Shown: positions 51,090-59,466 of the stretch, one piece after another | Layout of the letters: each line of letters opens with the position of its first letter | How positions within the stretch are numbered: position 1 is the first letter of the stretch | NCBI RefSeq assembly: GCF_013112485.1 | Contig: NZ_JABFHG010000013.1 | Coordinates: 62,001 to 126,000 of the forward strand | Length of the DNA stretch: 64,000 nucleotides | Direction of reading: 5' to 3' | Source: Roseicella sp. DB1501 | GTDB lineage: Bacteria > Pseudomonadota > Alphaproteobacteria > Acetobacterales > Acetobacteraceae | Notes under the pieces: model-generated | Told to the model about the DNA's origin: nothing | What the model saw: the letters and a program-made list of their open reading frames with translations, nothing else | The model's database searches: none | Translations under genes and position numbers: made by a program

Positions 51090-52244
51090 TCAGTCCCAGA
51101 GATCGCCGGGCTCGGCCGCGGCGGCGAGCACATGCGCGGCGGCGTGGCCAAGGGCGCGGTCCGGCCCCGGCTGGCGCAGATAGGTCGAGAGGTCGCGGGC
51201 GATCCGCTCGGCATCCTGTGGCCGCAGGAAGGCCTGCAGCCCGATGGCGCGCTCGGTCAGCGCCAGCGCCTCCATCGCCGCACGCTCGACCGCGGTGCGG
51301 GCAAGGCCGGTGAAGGCGATGGCCGCCTCCCCGGCATCACCGGCCTCGGCGCGCGGTGCCGCCGCCTCGACCCAGAGCCGCGCCGTCTCGGCCAGCATCG
51401 CCACCTCGCCGAGCCGTGCCGCCTGGATCGCGTCGCCGCCGCGGCCGAGCCGCAGCAGATGCGCCCGCAGCGCCGCCAGCAGCGCCTCGATCCCGCCGGC
51501 TTGCACGGCGGCGAAGCGCCAGGCACCGGCGGCGAAGTCGGGCTGCGATTCATAGGCGCCGGGCGGGCCGATCAGCGCCGCGGCGGGCAGCTCCATGCCG
51601 GTGACGTCGATGGCGCCGCTCGCCGAGGCGCGCATTCCCTGCGCGGTCCAGCCGGAAAGGTCGGCGCGCTCGCCGGGGGCGAGCGGCAGCAGCACCAGCC
51701 GCGTCGGCTCGCCCGGCGCCGCGATGCCGGTGACCAGCGCCCGCTCGACGCTGCCGGCGCCGGAGCAGAGGATCTTGCGGCCGGTGAGGCGGATGCGCTC
51801 GCCCTCCCGCGCGATGCCGAGCGGCGGCTCGCCGGGCGCGCCGGTGTTCCACACCGCGAAGAGCCGCCCGGCCCGTGCATCGCGCGCCGCCGCCGCCCGC
51901 TGCGCCGCATCGCCATGCGCCATGATCAAACGGAGCGCATTGACATGCCCCTCCCAGAGCCGGCCGAGGGGCAGGCTGGCGCGGCCGATCAGGCGCAGCG
52001 CGGTGCAGAGCGCGGCGGCGCCGGCCGGCGTGGTGCCGAGGCCCTGGCCGCCGAACTCCGGCGGCAGGGGCGCGGCGAGGAAGCCCGCCTCGCGCAGCGC
52101 CGCCACATCCTCGGCCGGGAAGGCGCCATCGGCGTCGCGCGCCGGGGCGCGGGCGGCGATGCCGGGCAGGGCGCGGCGCAGGCCGGCGAGCAGGGCAGGG
52201 AGGTCGGCCGGCGGCAGCGGCGGCGTGGGCTGGATCAGGGACAT
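51090..52244 (-). CDS. Acyl-CoA dehydrogenase-family flavoprotein
   Basis: A 384-aa protein of the acyl-CoA dehydrogenase fold. Recognisable parts are FLAAPLPPEFGGQGLGTTPAG, LFAVWNTGAPGEPPLG (middle sheet) and the helical C-domain with RAIGLQAFLRPQDAERIARDL. The usual catalytic Glu of classical members (the YGGxG..E region) is not clear here, so it may act on an unusual acyl or amine substrate, as with flavoproteins in secondary pathways. First gene of the three-gene - strand module. ATG 52244 is preferred over 52256. Confidence 0.78.
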   Translation of the reverse strand: MSLIQPTPPLPPADLPALLAGLRRALPGIAARAPARDADGAFPAEDVAALREAGFLAAPLPPEFGGQGLGTTPAGAAALCTALRLIGRASLPLGRLWEGHVNALRLIMAHGDAAQRAAAARDARAGRLFAVWNTGAPGEPPLGIAREGERIRLTGRKILCSGAGSVERALVTGIAAPGEPTRLVLLPLAPGERADLSGWTAQGMRASASGAIDVTGMELPAAALIGPPGAYESQPDFAAGAWRFAAVQAGGIEALLAALRAHLLRLGRGGDAIQAARLGEVAMLAETARLWVEAAAPRAEAGDAGEAAIAFTGLARTAVERAAMEALALTERAIGLQAFLRPQDAERIARDLSTYLRQPGPDRALGHAAAHVLAAAAEPGDLWD

Positions 52245-52444
52245 GCGCGGCCGCAACGGCCGGCGCTGCGCGCGGTTGCGGGGCCGGCGGGGCGCCGGCC
52301 CGCCGCCCGCGGCATGGTGACCGGAACGCCCGCGGGTTGACCCGTCCGGGCCGCCCGCGCAGCTTCGCCGGCGGGACGAGGGAGGTTCTGGATGCCAGGG
52401 GTTCGCTGCAAGACGCCATGCCGGCCGGGGATCGGGGGCTGACC

Positions 52445-53647
52445 ATGGGAGCCGGACCGCTGGCGGGCATTCGTGTCCTCGACCTGACCACGGTGCTGGT
52501 CGGGCCCTATTGCACCCAGCTCCTCGCCGAGATGGGCGCCGAGGTGACCAAGGTGGAGGCGCCGGAGGGCGATGTGGTGCGCCTCATCGGCCCCGGCCGC
52601 AGCCCCGGCATGGGCTGCATGTTCATCACCATCAACCGCGGCAAGCGCAGCATCGCCCTCGACTTGAAGCGGCTGGAGGCGCGGGCGGCGCTGCTGCGGC
52701 TGGCGCGGCAGGCGGATGTGCTGGTGACCAATATCCGCCCGGCCGCCATGGCGCGGCTCGGCCTCGACTACCCGGCGCTGCGCGAGGCCAATCCGCGCCT
52801 CGTCTATGCCAGCGTCCTCGGCTACGGCCAGAACGGGCCCTATGCGCCGCGCCCGGCCTATGACGACCTGATGCAGGGCGCGGCGCTGATCGCCGGGCTG
52901 AACGCCCAGGTGAATGGCGGCGAGCCGCGCTACGTGCCGCTCGCCATGGCGGACCGCATCACCGGGTTGATGGCGGCGAGCGCGGTGAACGCGGCGCTGG
53001 TGCACCAGCTGCGCACGGGCGAGGGGCAGCTCGTCGAGGTGCCGATGTTCGAGACCATGCTGACCTTCGTGCTCGGCGACCATCTCGGCGGCCGCGTCTT
53101 CGACCCACCGCTCGATGGCGGCGGCTACGGGCGACTGCTCTCGCCCGATCGCCGCCCCTACCGGACCAAGGACGGCTTCGTCTGCACCATGATCTACAAC
53201 GACCGGCAGTGGCGCGCCTTCTGCGCCGCCGTCGGCTGGCCGGACCTGGTCTCGACCGATCCGCGCTTCGCCAGCCATGCCACGCGCACCCGGCATATCG
53301 ACGCGGTGCTGGCCATGCTGGCCGAGGAGTTCCGCAAGCGCAGCAGCGCCGAATGGCTGGCGCTGCTCGAGGCGGCGGACCTGCCGGTGACGCCGGTGCA
53401 TACGCTCGAGAGCATCTTCGAGGACCCGCATCTGCAGGCGACCGGCTTCTTCGAGGCCGAGGAGCACCCAACCGAGGGGCGGGTGACCCGCATGGCCATC
53501 CCCGTCACCTTCTCCGCCACCCCGACCGGCCCGCGCGCGCCATCGCCGCGGCTCGGCGCCGATGGCGCGGCGATCCTCGCCGAGGCCGGCTTCACCGAGG
53601 CCGAGATCGCGGGCCTCGCCGAGAGCGGCGCGCTGCGCATGGGCTGA
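52445..53647 (+). CDS. Class III (CaiB/BaiF) CoA-transferase
   Basis: A 400-aa family III CoA-transferase. Features: LAGIRVLDLTTVLVGPYCTQ, GAEVTKVEAPEGDVVR, RGKRSIALDLKRLEARAALL, the catalytic Asp in RPAYDDLMQGAALIAGL, and FEDPHLQATGFFEAEEH. It moves CoA between carboxylic acids without a free acid stage. The substrates are not visible; a second family member (54922) and a MaoC-type hydratase follow, suggesting mesaconate, itaconate or a similar acid. ATG 52445 lies after a G-rich stretch; ATG 52418 is possible. Confidence 0.88.
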   Translation: MGAGPLAGIRVLDLTTVLVGPYCTQLLAEMGAEVTKVEAPEGDVVRLIGPGRSPGMGCMFITINRGKRSIALDLKRLEARAALLRLARQADVLVTNIRPAAMARLGLDYPALREANPRLVYASVLGYGQNGPYAPRPAYDDLMQGAALIAGLNAQVNGGEPRYVPLAMADRITGLMAASAVNAALVHQLRTGEGQLVEVPMFETMLTFVLGDHLGGRVFDPPLDGGGYGRLLSPDRRPYRTKDGFVCTMIYNDRQWRAFCAAVGWPDLVSTDPRFASHATRTRHIDAVLAMLAEEFRKRSSAEWLALLEAADLPVTPVHTLESIFEDPHLQATGFFEAEEHPTEGRVTRMAIPVTFSATPTGPRAPSPRLGADGAAILAEAGFTEAEIAGLAESGALRMG

Positions 53648-53716
53648 ACCGGCCGGCGCGGCGAACCCCGCCCCGCAGCCGGCGTTGGCGGCCCGTTCGG
53701 AACATGGAGGGGAGGC

Positions 53717-53989
53717 ATGCGGCGATACGGCATCGGCCTGGCGGCGCTGATCCTGTCGGGCGGCTGCGCCCTGGCACAAACGGAACGGCCCGCTCGGCCG
53801 GCGCAGCCCATGCCGCCGCCGCGCAGCGACACCGCGCCGCCGGCCGCGCCGCCCGGCGGCGTGATCCAGCCGCCGGCACGGGTCGATCCTGGCATCCAGG
53901 CTCCGGCGCCGGTGCCGGATCCGCGCACCACGCCGGTCATCCCGCCGCCCGGCACCTCCGGCGGCGACCGCAAGGTGGAGCCGCGCTGA
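53717..53989 (+). CDS. Small Pro-rich secreted protein
   Basis: A 90-aa protein with a signal peptide (residues 1-20, ending ALAQT) and a mature part that is largely Pro/Ala/Arg with no secondary structure (QPMPPPRSDTAPPAAPPGGV). SD GGGGAGG precedes the ATG. Family not recognised. The gene lies between the first CoA-transferase and the hydratase and may be a periplasmic or wall-associated disordered peptide. Confidence 0.55.
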   Translation: MRRYGIGLAALILSGGCALAQTERPARPAQPMPPPRSDTAPPAAPPGGVIQPPARVDPGIQAPAPVPDPRTTPVIPPPGTSGGDRKVEPR

Positions 53990-54017
53990 GGCCGGGCCCA
54001 TGGGCGCGGCGCCCCGT

Positions 54018-54046
54018 TTGACAGCCTTGGACCCGCCCGGAAGACT
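54018..54046 (+). promoter_or_regulatory. Possible sigma-70 promoter before the MaoC-type gene
   Basis: TTGACA (54018-54023), a 17-bp spacer and AAGACT (54041-54046) lie 22 bp before the ATG at 54068. The -35 is perfect, the -10 matches half of TATAAT. The short leader fits, but the -10 is weak. Confidence 0.4.
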
Positions 54047-54067
54047 GTCCGGCGAGGGAGGACGGGC

Positions 54068-54925
54068 ATGGACGAGGCCGCGCTACGCGACTGGATCGGC
54101 CGCGAGGCGGTCGCGGAGGACGAGGCCAGCCCGGTGCTGCTGCGCCGTCTCGCCGCCCTGCTGGACCAGGATCCAGGCCTGATCCGCCGCGGCGCGCCGA
54201 TGCCCGAGGGCTGGCATGTGGTGCTGTTCGGGCCGCTGGCGCGGCAATCGGCGCTCGGCCCGGACGGGCATCCGGCGAAGGGCGATTTCCTGCCGCCGGT
54301 GCCGCTGCCGCGGCGCATGTTCGCCGGGCGGCGCACATGGTTCGTCGCGCCGGTCGAGATCGGCTCCGAGGTCCGGCGCGTCTCCCGCATTGCCGCCATC
54401 ACCCCGAAGCAGGGGCGCAGCGGCGCCATGGTCTTCGTCACCATCCGCCACGGCATCGAGAGCGGCGGGCGCGAATGCGTGGTGGAGGAGCAGGACCTGG
54501 TCTTCCGCGACGCCGCCCCCGCCGGACCCTCGGGCGCCGCGGCGCCCGAGGCGGCGCCGCCGGCGGTGCCCGAGGAGGCGACGCGCGAGGTCTTCACGCC
54601 GGACCCGGTGCTGCTCTTCCGCTATTCCGCCGTCACCAACAACGGCCACCGCATCCATTACGACTCGGACTATGCGACGGGCGCCGAGGGCTATCCGGCA
54701 CTGGTGGTCAATGGCGGCATCACCACGACCCGGCTGACCGAACTGGCGAAGCGGCACCTGCCCGGCCGGCTCCGCAGCGTCACCACCCGCGCCGGCCGGC
54801 CGCTCTTCGTCGGTCGCCCGGTGACGCTCGCCTGCCATGCCGAGACGCTGGGCCGGGCCCGGCTCTGGGCGCTCGACGCCGCCGGGCGGCTCGCCTTCGA
54901 ATGCCTCGCCGAGGCCGCGGCATGA
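54068..54925 (+). CDS. MaoC/mesaconyl-C4-CoA hydratase-like protein
   Basis: A 285-aa double-hotdog protein. The C-terminal hotdog has RYSAVTNNGHRIHYDSDYA, where Asn/His in the NNGHRIHYD region are the hydratase-type active site, followed by YPALVVNGGITTTRLTEL. The N-domain includes MPEGWHVVLFGPLARQSALG and RRMFAGRRTWF. This pattern matches FAS1-type dehydratase/mesaconyl-C4-CoA hydratase proteins. It overlaps the second CoA-transferase by ATGA, so the two probably act in sequence on one acyl-CoA. Confidence 0.82.
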   Translation: MDEAALRDWIGREAVAEDEASPVLLRRLAALLDQDPGLIRRGAPMPEGWHVVLFGPLARQSALGPDGHPAKGDFLPPVPLPRRMFAGRRTWFVAPVEIGSEVRRVSRIAAITPKQGRSGAMVFVTIRHGIESGGRECVVEEQDLVFRDAAPAGPSGAAAPEAAPPAVPEEATREVFTPDPVLLFRYSAVTNNGHRIHYDSDYATGAEGYPALVVNGGITTTRLTELAKRHLPGRLRSVTTRAGRPLFVGRPVTLACHAETLGRARLWALDAAGRLAFECLAEAAA

Positions 54926-56136
54926 GCGGGAAAGCGGCGGGGCAGGGCCCGCTCAGCGGGGTGAAGGTGCTCGACCTCACCGCGGTGGTGGTCGGCCCGT
55001 CCTGCACCCTGACGCTGGCTGAGCAGGGGGCGCAGGTGATCAAGCTGGAGGCGCCGGAGGGCGATCTGCTGCGCAAGCTCGGCGGCCCGGCGCCCTCGCC
55101 GGACATGTCGCCGAAATTCATCCATTTCAACCGCGGCAAGCGCAGCATCGCGGTCGACCTGAAGACCGCGGCGGGACGCCGGGTGCTGGCGCGGCTGGCG
55201 GCGCAGGCCGACGTGCTGGTGACCAACATGCGCGGCGGCGCGCTGGAGCGCCTCGGCATCACCTGGGAGGCGCTGCACCCGCAGAATCCGCGCCTCGTCT
55301 TCTGCGTCATCGCCGGCTTCGGCCGCCGCGGCCGGCACCATGACAGCCCGGCCTATGACACCATCATCCAGGGCATGTCAGGCTTCGCCGCGGCGCTCGG
55401 CCGCGTGCTGGGAGAGCCGCGCTTCGCGCCCTTCGTGCTCTGCGACCACATCACCGGCATCATCGCCAGCCAGGCCATCACCGCCGCGCTCTATGCCCGC
55501 GAGCGCAGCGGCGAGGGGCAGGCGATCGAGGTGCCGATGTATGAGAGCATGGCGCATTTCGTGCTCACCGAGCACATGTTCCGCCGCACCTTCGACCCCG
55601 AGGGCCCGACCGGCGATCCGCGCGTCATGAACCCGGATGCGAAGCCGATCCCGACAGCGGATGGCTACATCGCCGTCTCCGCCAATACCGATGCCCAGGC
55701 CTTCGCCTTCTTCGCCGCGATCGGCCGGCCGGAGCTGAAGGACGATCCGCGCTTCAACAGCGTCGCCGCGCGCTTCCGCAACGTCGACGCCTACTTCACC
55801 CTGCGCGCCGAGGCGCTGCGCCGCCGCACCACCGCCGAATGGGCCGCGGAGTTCCGCCGGCGCGAGATCCCCGCCATGCCCTATGCGACGATCGAGGGGC
55901 TGCTGGAGGACCCGCATCTCTGGGAGACCGGGCTGCTGCGGCGGGAGGTCCACCGGACCGAAGGGCCGATGACCGGGCTCGGCCGCCCCGTCACCTTCTC
56001 CGCCGCCGGGCCGGACGCGTTGCCGCTGGCGCCGCGCCTCTCGGCCGATGCGCGGGCGGTGCTGGCCGAGGCCGGCTATGCGGAGGCGGAGATCGAGGCG
56101 TTGCTGGACGGCGCGGTGGTGCCGCCGCCGGCGTGA
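54922..56136 (+). CDS. Class III CoA-transferase, second copy
   Basis: A 404-aa CaiB/BaiF transferase starting in the hydratase stop (ATGA). Features: LSGVKVLDLTAVVVGPSCTL, RGKRSIAVDLKTAAGRRVLA, catalytic Asp in SPAYDTIIQGMSGFAAALG, and EDPHLWETGLLRREVH. It shares about the same fold and motifs as the copy at 52445 but differs clearly in sequence, so the two probably use different acids or donors. The stop overlaps a GTG start of a broken gene (GTGA). Confidence 0.88.
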   Translation: MSGKAAGQGPLSGVKVLDLTAVVVGPSCTLTLAEQGAQVIKLEAPEGDLLRKLGGPAPSPDMSPKFIHFNRGKRSIAVDLKTAAGRRVLARLAAQADVLVTNMRGGALERLGITWEALHPQNPRLVFCVIAGFGRRGRHHDSPAYDTIIQGMSGFAAALGRVLGEPRFAPFVLCDHITGIIASQAITAALYARERSGEGQAIEVPMYESMAHFVLTEHMFRRTFDPEGPTGDPRVMNPDAKPIPTADGYIAVSANTDAQAFAFFAAIGRPELKDDPRFNSVAARFRNVDAYFTLRAEALRRRTTAEWAAEFRRREIPAMPYATIEGLLEDPHLWETGLLRREVHRTEGPMTGLGRPVTFSAAGPDALPLAPRLSADARAVLAEAGYAEAEIEALLDGAVVPPPA

Positions 56137-56487
56137 CGCCCGAGGCCCTGCTAGCGGCGCTGCGCCGGGTCGCCGGCATCGAGCCGGCACTGGCGACCGG
56201 ACAATCCGGTGCTCGGCCAGTGCGATGTCACGGCACTGGTGGTGCGGGACTGGTCGGGTGGCGAGATCCTGAAGACGCCGCTGCCGGCCGGCTGGCATTT
56301 CCAAAATCGGATCGAGCGCCGGTGCCTCGGCCTGACCGCCGCCCAGTTCACGGCGCCCATCCAGTACGCCGATCTGCCGAGCAGTCGCGGCGAGGCCTTC
56401 GCCGGCACCTTGCCAGGACAGTACCCGGCCCTGGCCGCGCGGCTGCTCCGGGCGCTCGCGGCCGCGGAGGCGCCTATTCCGGCGTGA
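56133..56487 (+). pseudogene. YunG-like gene broken by a frameshift
   Basis: Frame 1 starts at GTG 56133 (overlapping the CoA-transferase stop) and reads TPEALLAALRRVAGIEPAL. The expected continuation then lies in another frame: RPDNPVLGQCDVTALVV, RDWSGGEILKTPLPAGWHF, ending PSSRGEAFAGTLPGQYPAL. The switch is at about 56192, where CTGGCGACC would fit as CTG-TGG-CGA-CCG if two bases (TG) were restored, giving A-L-W-R-P-D-N-P. The joined protein (about 117 aa) resembles the YunG family from memory. The 3-prime end overlaps the convergent gene by 14 bp. A sequencing error would look the same. Confidence 0.65.
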
Positions 56488-57445
56488 TCCCGGCGGCGGC
56501 CGCCACCTGCCGCCATTGCGGGATCTCCTGGTGCAGCCGCGCCGTCAGCGCCTCCGGCCCGGTGAGCAGCAGCGTCGCGCCGAGCCCGGCCATGCGGCGC
56601 GAGAGCGGGCTGTCGGGGGCGCGCAGCGGCGCCATCTCCTGCATCAGCCGGGTCACCGCCGCGGGCGGCACGGCGCGGCCGCCGAGCAGGGCGAACCAGA
56701 AGGGCACGGCATAGCCGGGAACCGCCTCGGCGATGGCCGGCACCGCCGGCAGGGCCGGGCTGCGCGCGGCGGTGGTGACGGCGAGCGGCCGCACCCGCCC
56801 TTCCTGCAGCGCACCGGCCGGGATCGAGGGATCGCCGAGCCAGAGTTCGATATCGCCGGCGAGCAGCGCCGCGAGGGATTGCGAGACACCGCGATAGGGC
56901 ACGTGCAGCAGCTCGATGCCGGCGAGGTGCTGCAGCAGCGCCATGGCGAGATGCGTCGAGGAGCCGATGCCGGCCGAGCCGAGGCTGATCCGGCCCGGCC
57001 GCGCCCGCGCCGCGGCCAGCAGCCCGGCGAGGTCGGCGAAGGGCGCATCGGCGCGGCAGGCGAGCAGCAGCGAGCTCTCGGAGATCAGCGTCACCGGCAC
57101 GAGGTCGGTGAAGGCGTCGAAGCCCGGATCCTTCATGATCGCCGGCAGGGTGGCGAAGGAGGTTGTGGTGACGAGGAAGGTGTGGCCGTCCGGCTCGCGG
57201 GCGACGAATTGCGTGCCGACCGCGCTGCCGGCGCCCAGGCGGGATTCGATCACCATCGGCTGGCCGAGGCGCTGGGTGAGATGCTCGGCGATGGTGCGGG
57301 CCGGGACCTCATGCGGCCCGCCCGGCGCGAAGGGGCTGACGAAGCGGATGGGGCGGCTGGGCCAGGCGGGTTGCGCGCGGGCCGGGCGGAGCGCCCCGCC
57401 CATCGCCAGAACCGCCAGAAGGCTGCGCCGAGCCGGTCCCGTCAT
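56474..57445 (-). CDS. Tripartite tricarboxylate transporter-type (Bug) binding protein
   Basis: A 323-aa periplasmic binding protein of the Bug/TctC family. The signal peptide (TGPARRSLLAVLAMGGALRPARA) is followed by WPSRPIRFVSPFAPGGPHEVPAR and VIESRLGAGSAVGTQFV. The family position usually holding Asp-Ile after the Gly-rich loop is changed to Glu-Val (PHEVPAR). No membrane partners are near. SD GGAGG is 7 nt before the ATG. Its place beside CoA-transferases suggests uptake of an organic acid used by that cluster. Confidence 0.86.
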   Translation of the reverse strand: MTGPARRSLLAVLAMGGALRPARAQPAWPSRPIRFVSPFAPGGPHEVPARTIAEHLTQRLGQPMVIESRLGAGSAVGTQFVAREPDGHTFLVTTTSFATLPAIMKDPGFDAFTDLVPVTLISESSLLLACRADAPFADLAGLLAAARARPGRISLGSAGIGSSTHLAMALLQHLAGIELLHVPYRGVSQSLAALLAGDIELWLGDPSIPAGALQEGRVRPLAVTTAARSPALPAVPAIAEAVPGYAVPFWFALLGGRAVPPAAVTRLMQEMAPLRAPDSPLSRRMAGLGATLLLTGPEALTARLHQEIPQWRQVAAAAGITPE

Positions 57446-57514
57446 CGTCTTTCCTCCACCCGGCGCGAAGCCTACAGCGCCTGTCCACGCCCGCCCATTC
57501 AGCAGGAGCCCGGC

Positions 57515-57979
57515 ATGGCCCCCGTGACCCTCGCCCCGATCGGCCATCTGGAAACCCCTTGGCGGAGCCCGACCGACTGCCCGCGCAACGGCCGCCAGCC
57601 CGGCCCGCCGCCGGAATGCCGCGCCGTCATCGCCCCGGACTACCGGGAAGGACTGCTCGGCCTGGAGGGGTTCAGCCATCTGATCCTGCTCTACTGGCTC
57701 GATCGCGCCCCGGCGCCCGCGCTGGTCATCCGGCCGCCCTTCGATGGCGAGCGGCGCGGCGTCTTCGCCACCCGCGCGCCCTGCCGGCCCAATCCCCTCG
57801 CGCTCTCGGTGGTGCGCTTCGCCGGCTTCGCCGGGCCCGGCATCCTGCGGGTCCACAACCTCGATTGCGCCAGCGGCACGCCGCTGCTCGACATCAAGCC
57901 CTACCTGCCGACCACCGATGCCGAGCCGGAGGCCAGTCTCGGCTGGCTCGCGCCGCATGCGACGCGTCGCAGTCAGTGA
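57515..57979 (+). CDS. trmO: TrmO/TsaA-family tRNA methyltransferase
   Basis: A 154-aa single-domain beta-barrel protein. Features: LAPIGHLETPWRSPTDCPRN at the start, GLEGFSHLILLYWLDRA, FATRAPCRPNPLALSVVRF (the RPNPIGLSxV-like SAM site) and LLDIKPYLPTTD. TrmO methylates t6A37 of threonine tRNAs in E. coli. AGGAG is 7 nt before the ATG. Independent of the neighbouring catabolic genes. Confidence 0.9.
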   Translation: MAPVTLAPIGHLETPWRSPTDCPRNGRQPGPPPECRAVIAPDYREGLLGLEGFSHLILLYWLDRAPAPALVIRPPFDGERRGVFATRAPCRPNPLALSVVRFAGFAGPGILRVHNLDCASGTPLLDIKPYLPTTDAEPEASLGWLAPHATRRSQ

Positions 57980-58010
57980 ACCCAAGCCCGCTTCACGCGA
58001 TTAAGAGCCC

Positions 58011-58313
58011 ATGCCCCTCCACCGCACCCTCGCCCTCAACGGCGCCGTTGGTTTTGGCATCGCGGCGCTCTTTGTCATCGCCCTGATCGAAACCGATCCG
58101 GGCGGCATCGGCCGGTTGCTGGTGGGACCCGCCGGAGGGGCCCTGCCCATCGCCATGCTTTGGTTCTTCTCAGGCATCGTCTTCGGCAGCGCGCAATTCG
58201 CGGCGGCCGTGGCCTTCGCATCCCGGCCCGAGGATGCCGGTCGCGGCGGCTTCCCGCTACGGCCGCAGCCGATCCTGGTGCCGGTGCGCGTGCGCGGCCA
58301 CCGCCGCTTCTGA
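58011..58313 (+). CDS. Small two-span membrane protein
   Basis: A 100-aa protein with two hydrophobic segments (about 9-26 and 43-68: AVGFGIAALFVIALIE, ALPIAMLWFFSGIVFGSAQF) and a basic C-terminal tail. No known domain. It lies 31 bp after trmO and ends 15 bp before the convergent ligase gene. The SD is weak, so confidence is moderate. Confidence 0.5.
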   Translation: MPLHRTLALNGAVGFGIAALFVIALIETDPGGIGRLLVGPAGGALPIAMLWFFSGIVFGSAQFAAAVAFASRPEDAGRGGFPLRPQPILVPVRVRGHRRF

Positions 58314-58328
58314 TACGCTGCGCCGGGT

Positions 58329-59456
58329 TCAGCCCCGGACCGCTGCCGCCACTGCCCGCACCAGGTCGTGCGGGTTGTCGTGCAGCGCGGTGACGCCGAC
58401 CGCGGCGAGGTCGGCTCGCGCCTGGTCCAGCGGATAGCCCCTGAGCGCCGCATGGCCGGCGGCGATGCCGGCGAGGAAGGGTTTGGTCGGCGGATGCGCG
58501 CGCAGCGCCGCGGCCAGCGCCTCGACCCGGCCGCGCAGGCCGCGCGAGGCCAGGGTGGTGAAGAACATCACCGCCTTCACCTCCTCCCGCCGGGCGATCT
58601 CGAAGGCGAGGGCGAGGCGCTCGGGCATGGTCTCGGCCGGGCCGCCATTGGCGTTGTCCATGAAGCAGGCGGCGGGGCAGCCGGCATCGGCCAACAGGTC
58701 GAGCATCAGCATGCCGAGCCCGGCGCCGGCGGTGATCATCGCCACCGTCCCGCCCGGCAACTCGACGAGCTGGAACCCTTCCGCCCGGGCGCGGCGCTCC
58801 AGGGGCGTCAGCGCCGCCTCCTCAAGCGCCGCCGAGAGATCCGGCGCGGCCTGTCGAAAACCCGCCGCATCGTCGCGCACCAGCTTGGCGTCGCAGGCGA
58901 CGAGGCGGCCATCCGGCAGCAGGCCGAGCGGGTTCACCTCCAGCAATTCGAGATCCTCGTCCCGCAGGATGCGGGCGAGGCGCAGCGCCAGCCGGGCCAG
59001 CCGCGCCGCGAGATCGGGCGCGAAGCCGCCGCGCAGCGTGGCGAAGAGCGTCTCCAGCGCGCCCGGCGCCTCCGGCTCGATGCCGCAGCGCAGCAGATGC
59101 GGCGACTGCTCCACCGCCATGCCGCCCTCCGGCGCGCAGAGCAGCTCGATGCACTGCGCCGTGCCGTCGATGCGGAGCGTCAGGTAGATCTCGCGGGCGA
59201 GGGGCAGCGCCTCCTCCAGCAGCAGGGGCGCCGCCGCGTCGCCGAGCGCGGCGCGGATCGCGGCCGCGACGGCCGGTGCCTCACCGGCGCTGCTGCGGCG
59301 CACAAGCCCGCGCTGGCCGCGCCCGCCCTCGAGGATCTGCGCCTTCAGGATGCCATGCTCCGCCGGCCCAGGCTCTTCCCGCAGCAAGCGCCCCTGCGGC
59401 ACCGCGATGCCGTGCCGGCGCAGCACGCCCTTGCCATCATGCTCGGTCAGCCGCAC
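58329..59456 (-). CDS. Succinyl-CoA ligase beta-like (ATP-grasp) subunit
   Basis: A 375-aa ADP-forming acyl-CoA ligase beta-type subunit. The ATP-grasp domain starts VRLTEHDGKGVLRRHGIAV and includes LKAQILEGGRGQRGLVRR and LLEVNPLGLL, DAKLV; the CoA-ligase domain has GGTVAMITAGAGLGMLMLDLL, CFMDNANGG and KAVMFFTTL. It pairs with the alpha-like subunit encoded divergently 10 bp away. GTG 59456 has GGAGG 5-6 nt upstream; GTC at the earlier Val excludes that start. The acid could be malate, citramalate or another dicarboxylate; not determined. Confidence 0.8.
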   Translation of the reverse strand: MRLTEHDGKGVLRRHGIAVPQGRLLREEPGPAEHGILKAQILEGGRGQRGLVRRSSAGEAPAVAAAIRAALGDAAAPLLLEEALPLAREIYLTLRIDGTAQCIELLCAPEGGMAVEQSPHLLRCGIEPEAPGALETLFATLRGGFAPDLAARLARLALRLARILRDEDLELLEVNPLGLLPDGRLVACDAKLVRDDAAGFRQAAPDLSAALEEAALTPLERRARAEGFQLVELPGGTVAMITAGAGLGMLMLDLLADAGCPAACFMDNANGGPAETMPERLALAFEIARREEVKAVMFFTTLASRGLRGRVEALAAALRAHPPTKPFLAGIAAGHAALRGYPLDQARADLAAVGVTALHDNPHDLVRAVAAAVRG

Positions 59457-59466
59457 CGTTGCCTCC

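Noticed and set aside
51935-51945. TTGACA-like -35 element within the acyl-CoA dehydrogenase gene
   Set aside because: It is in coding sequence, with no matching -10 and no gene start downstream.
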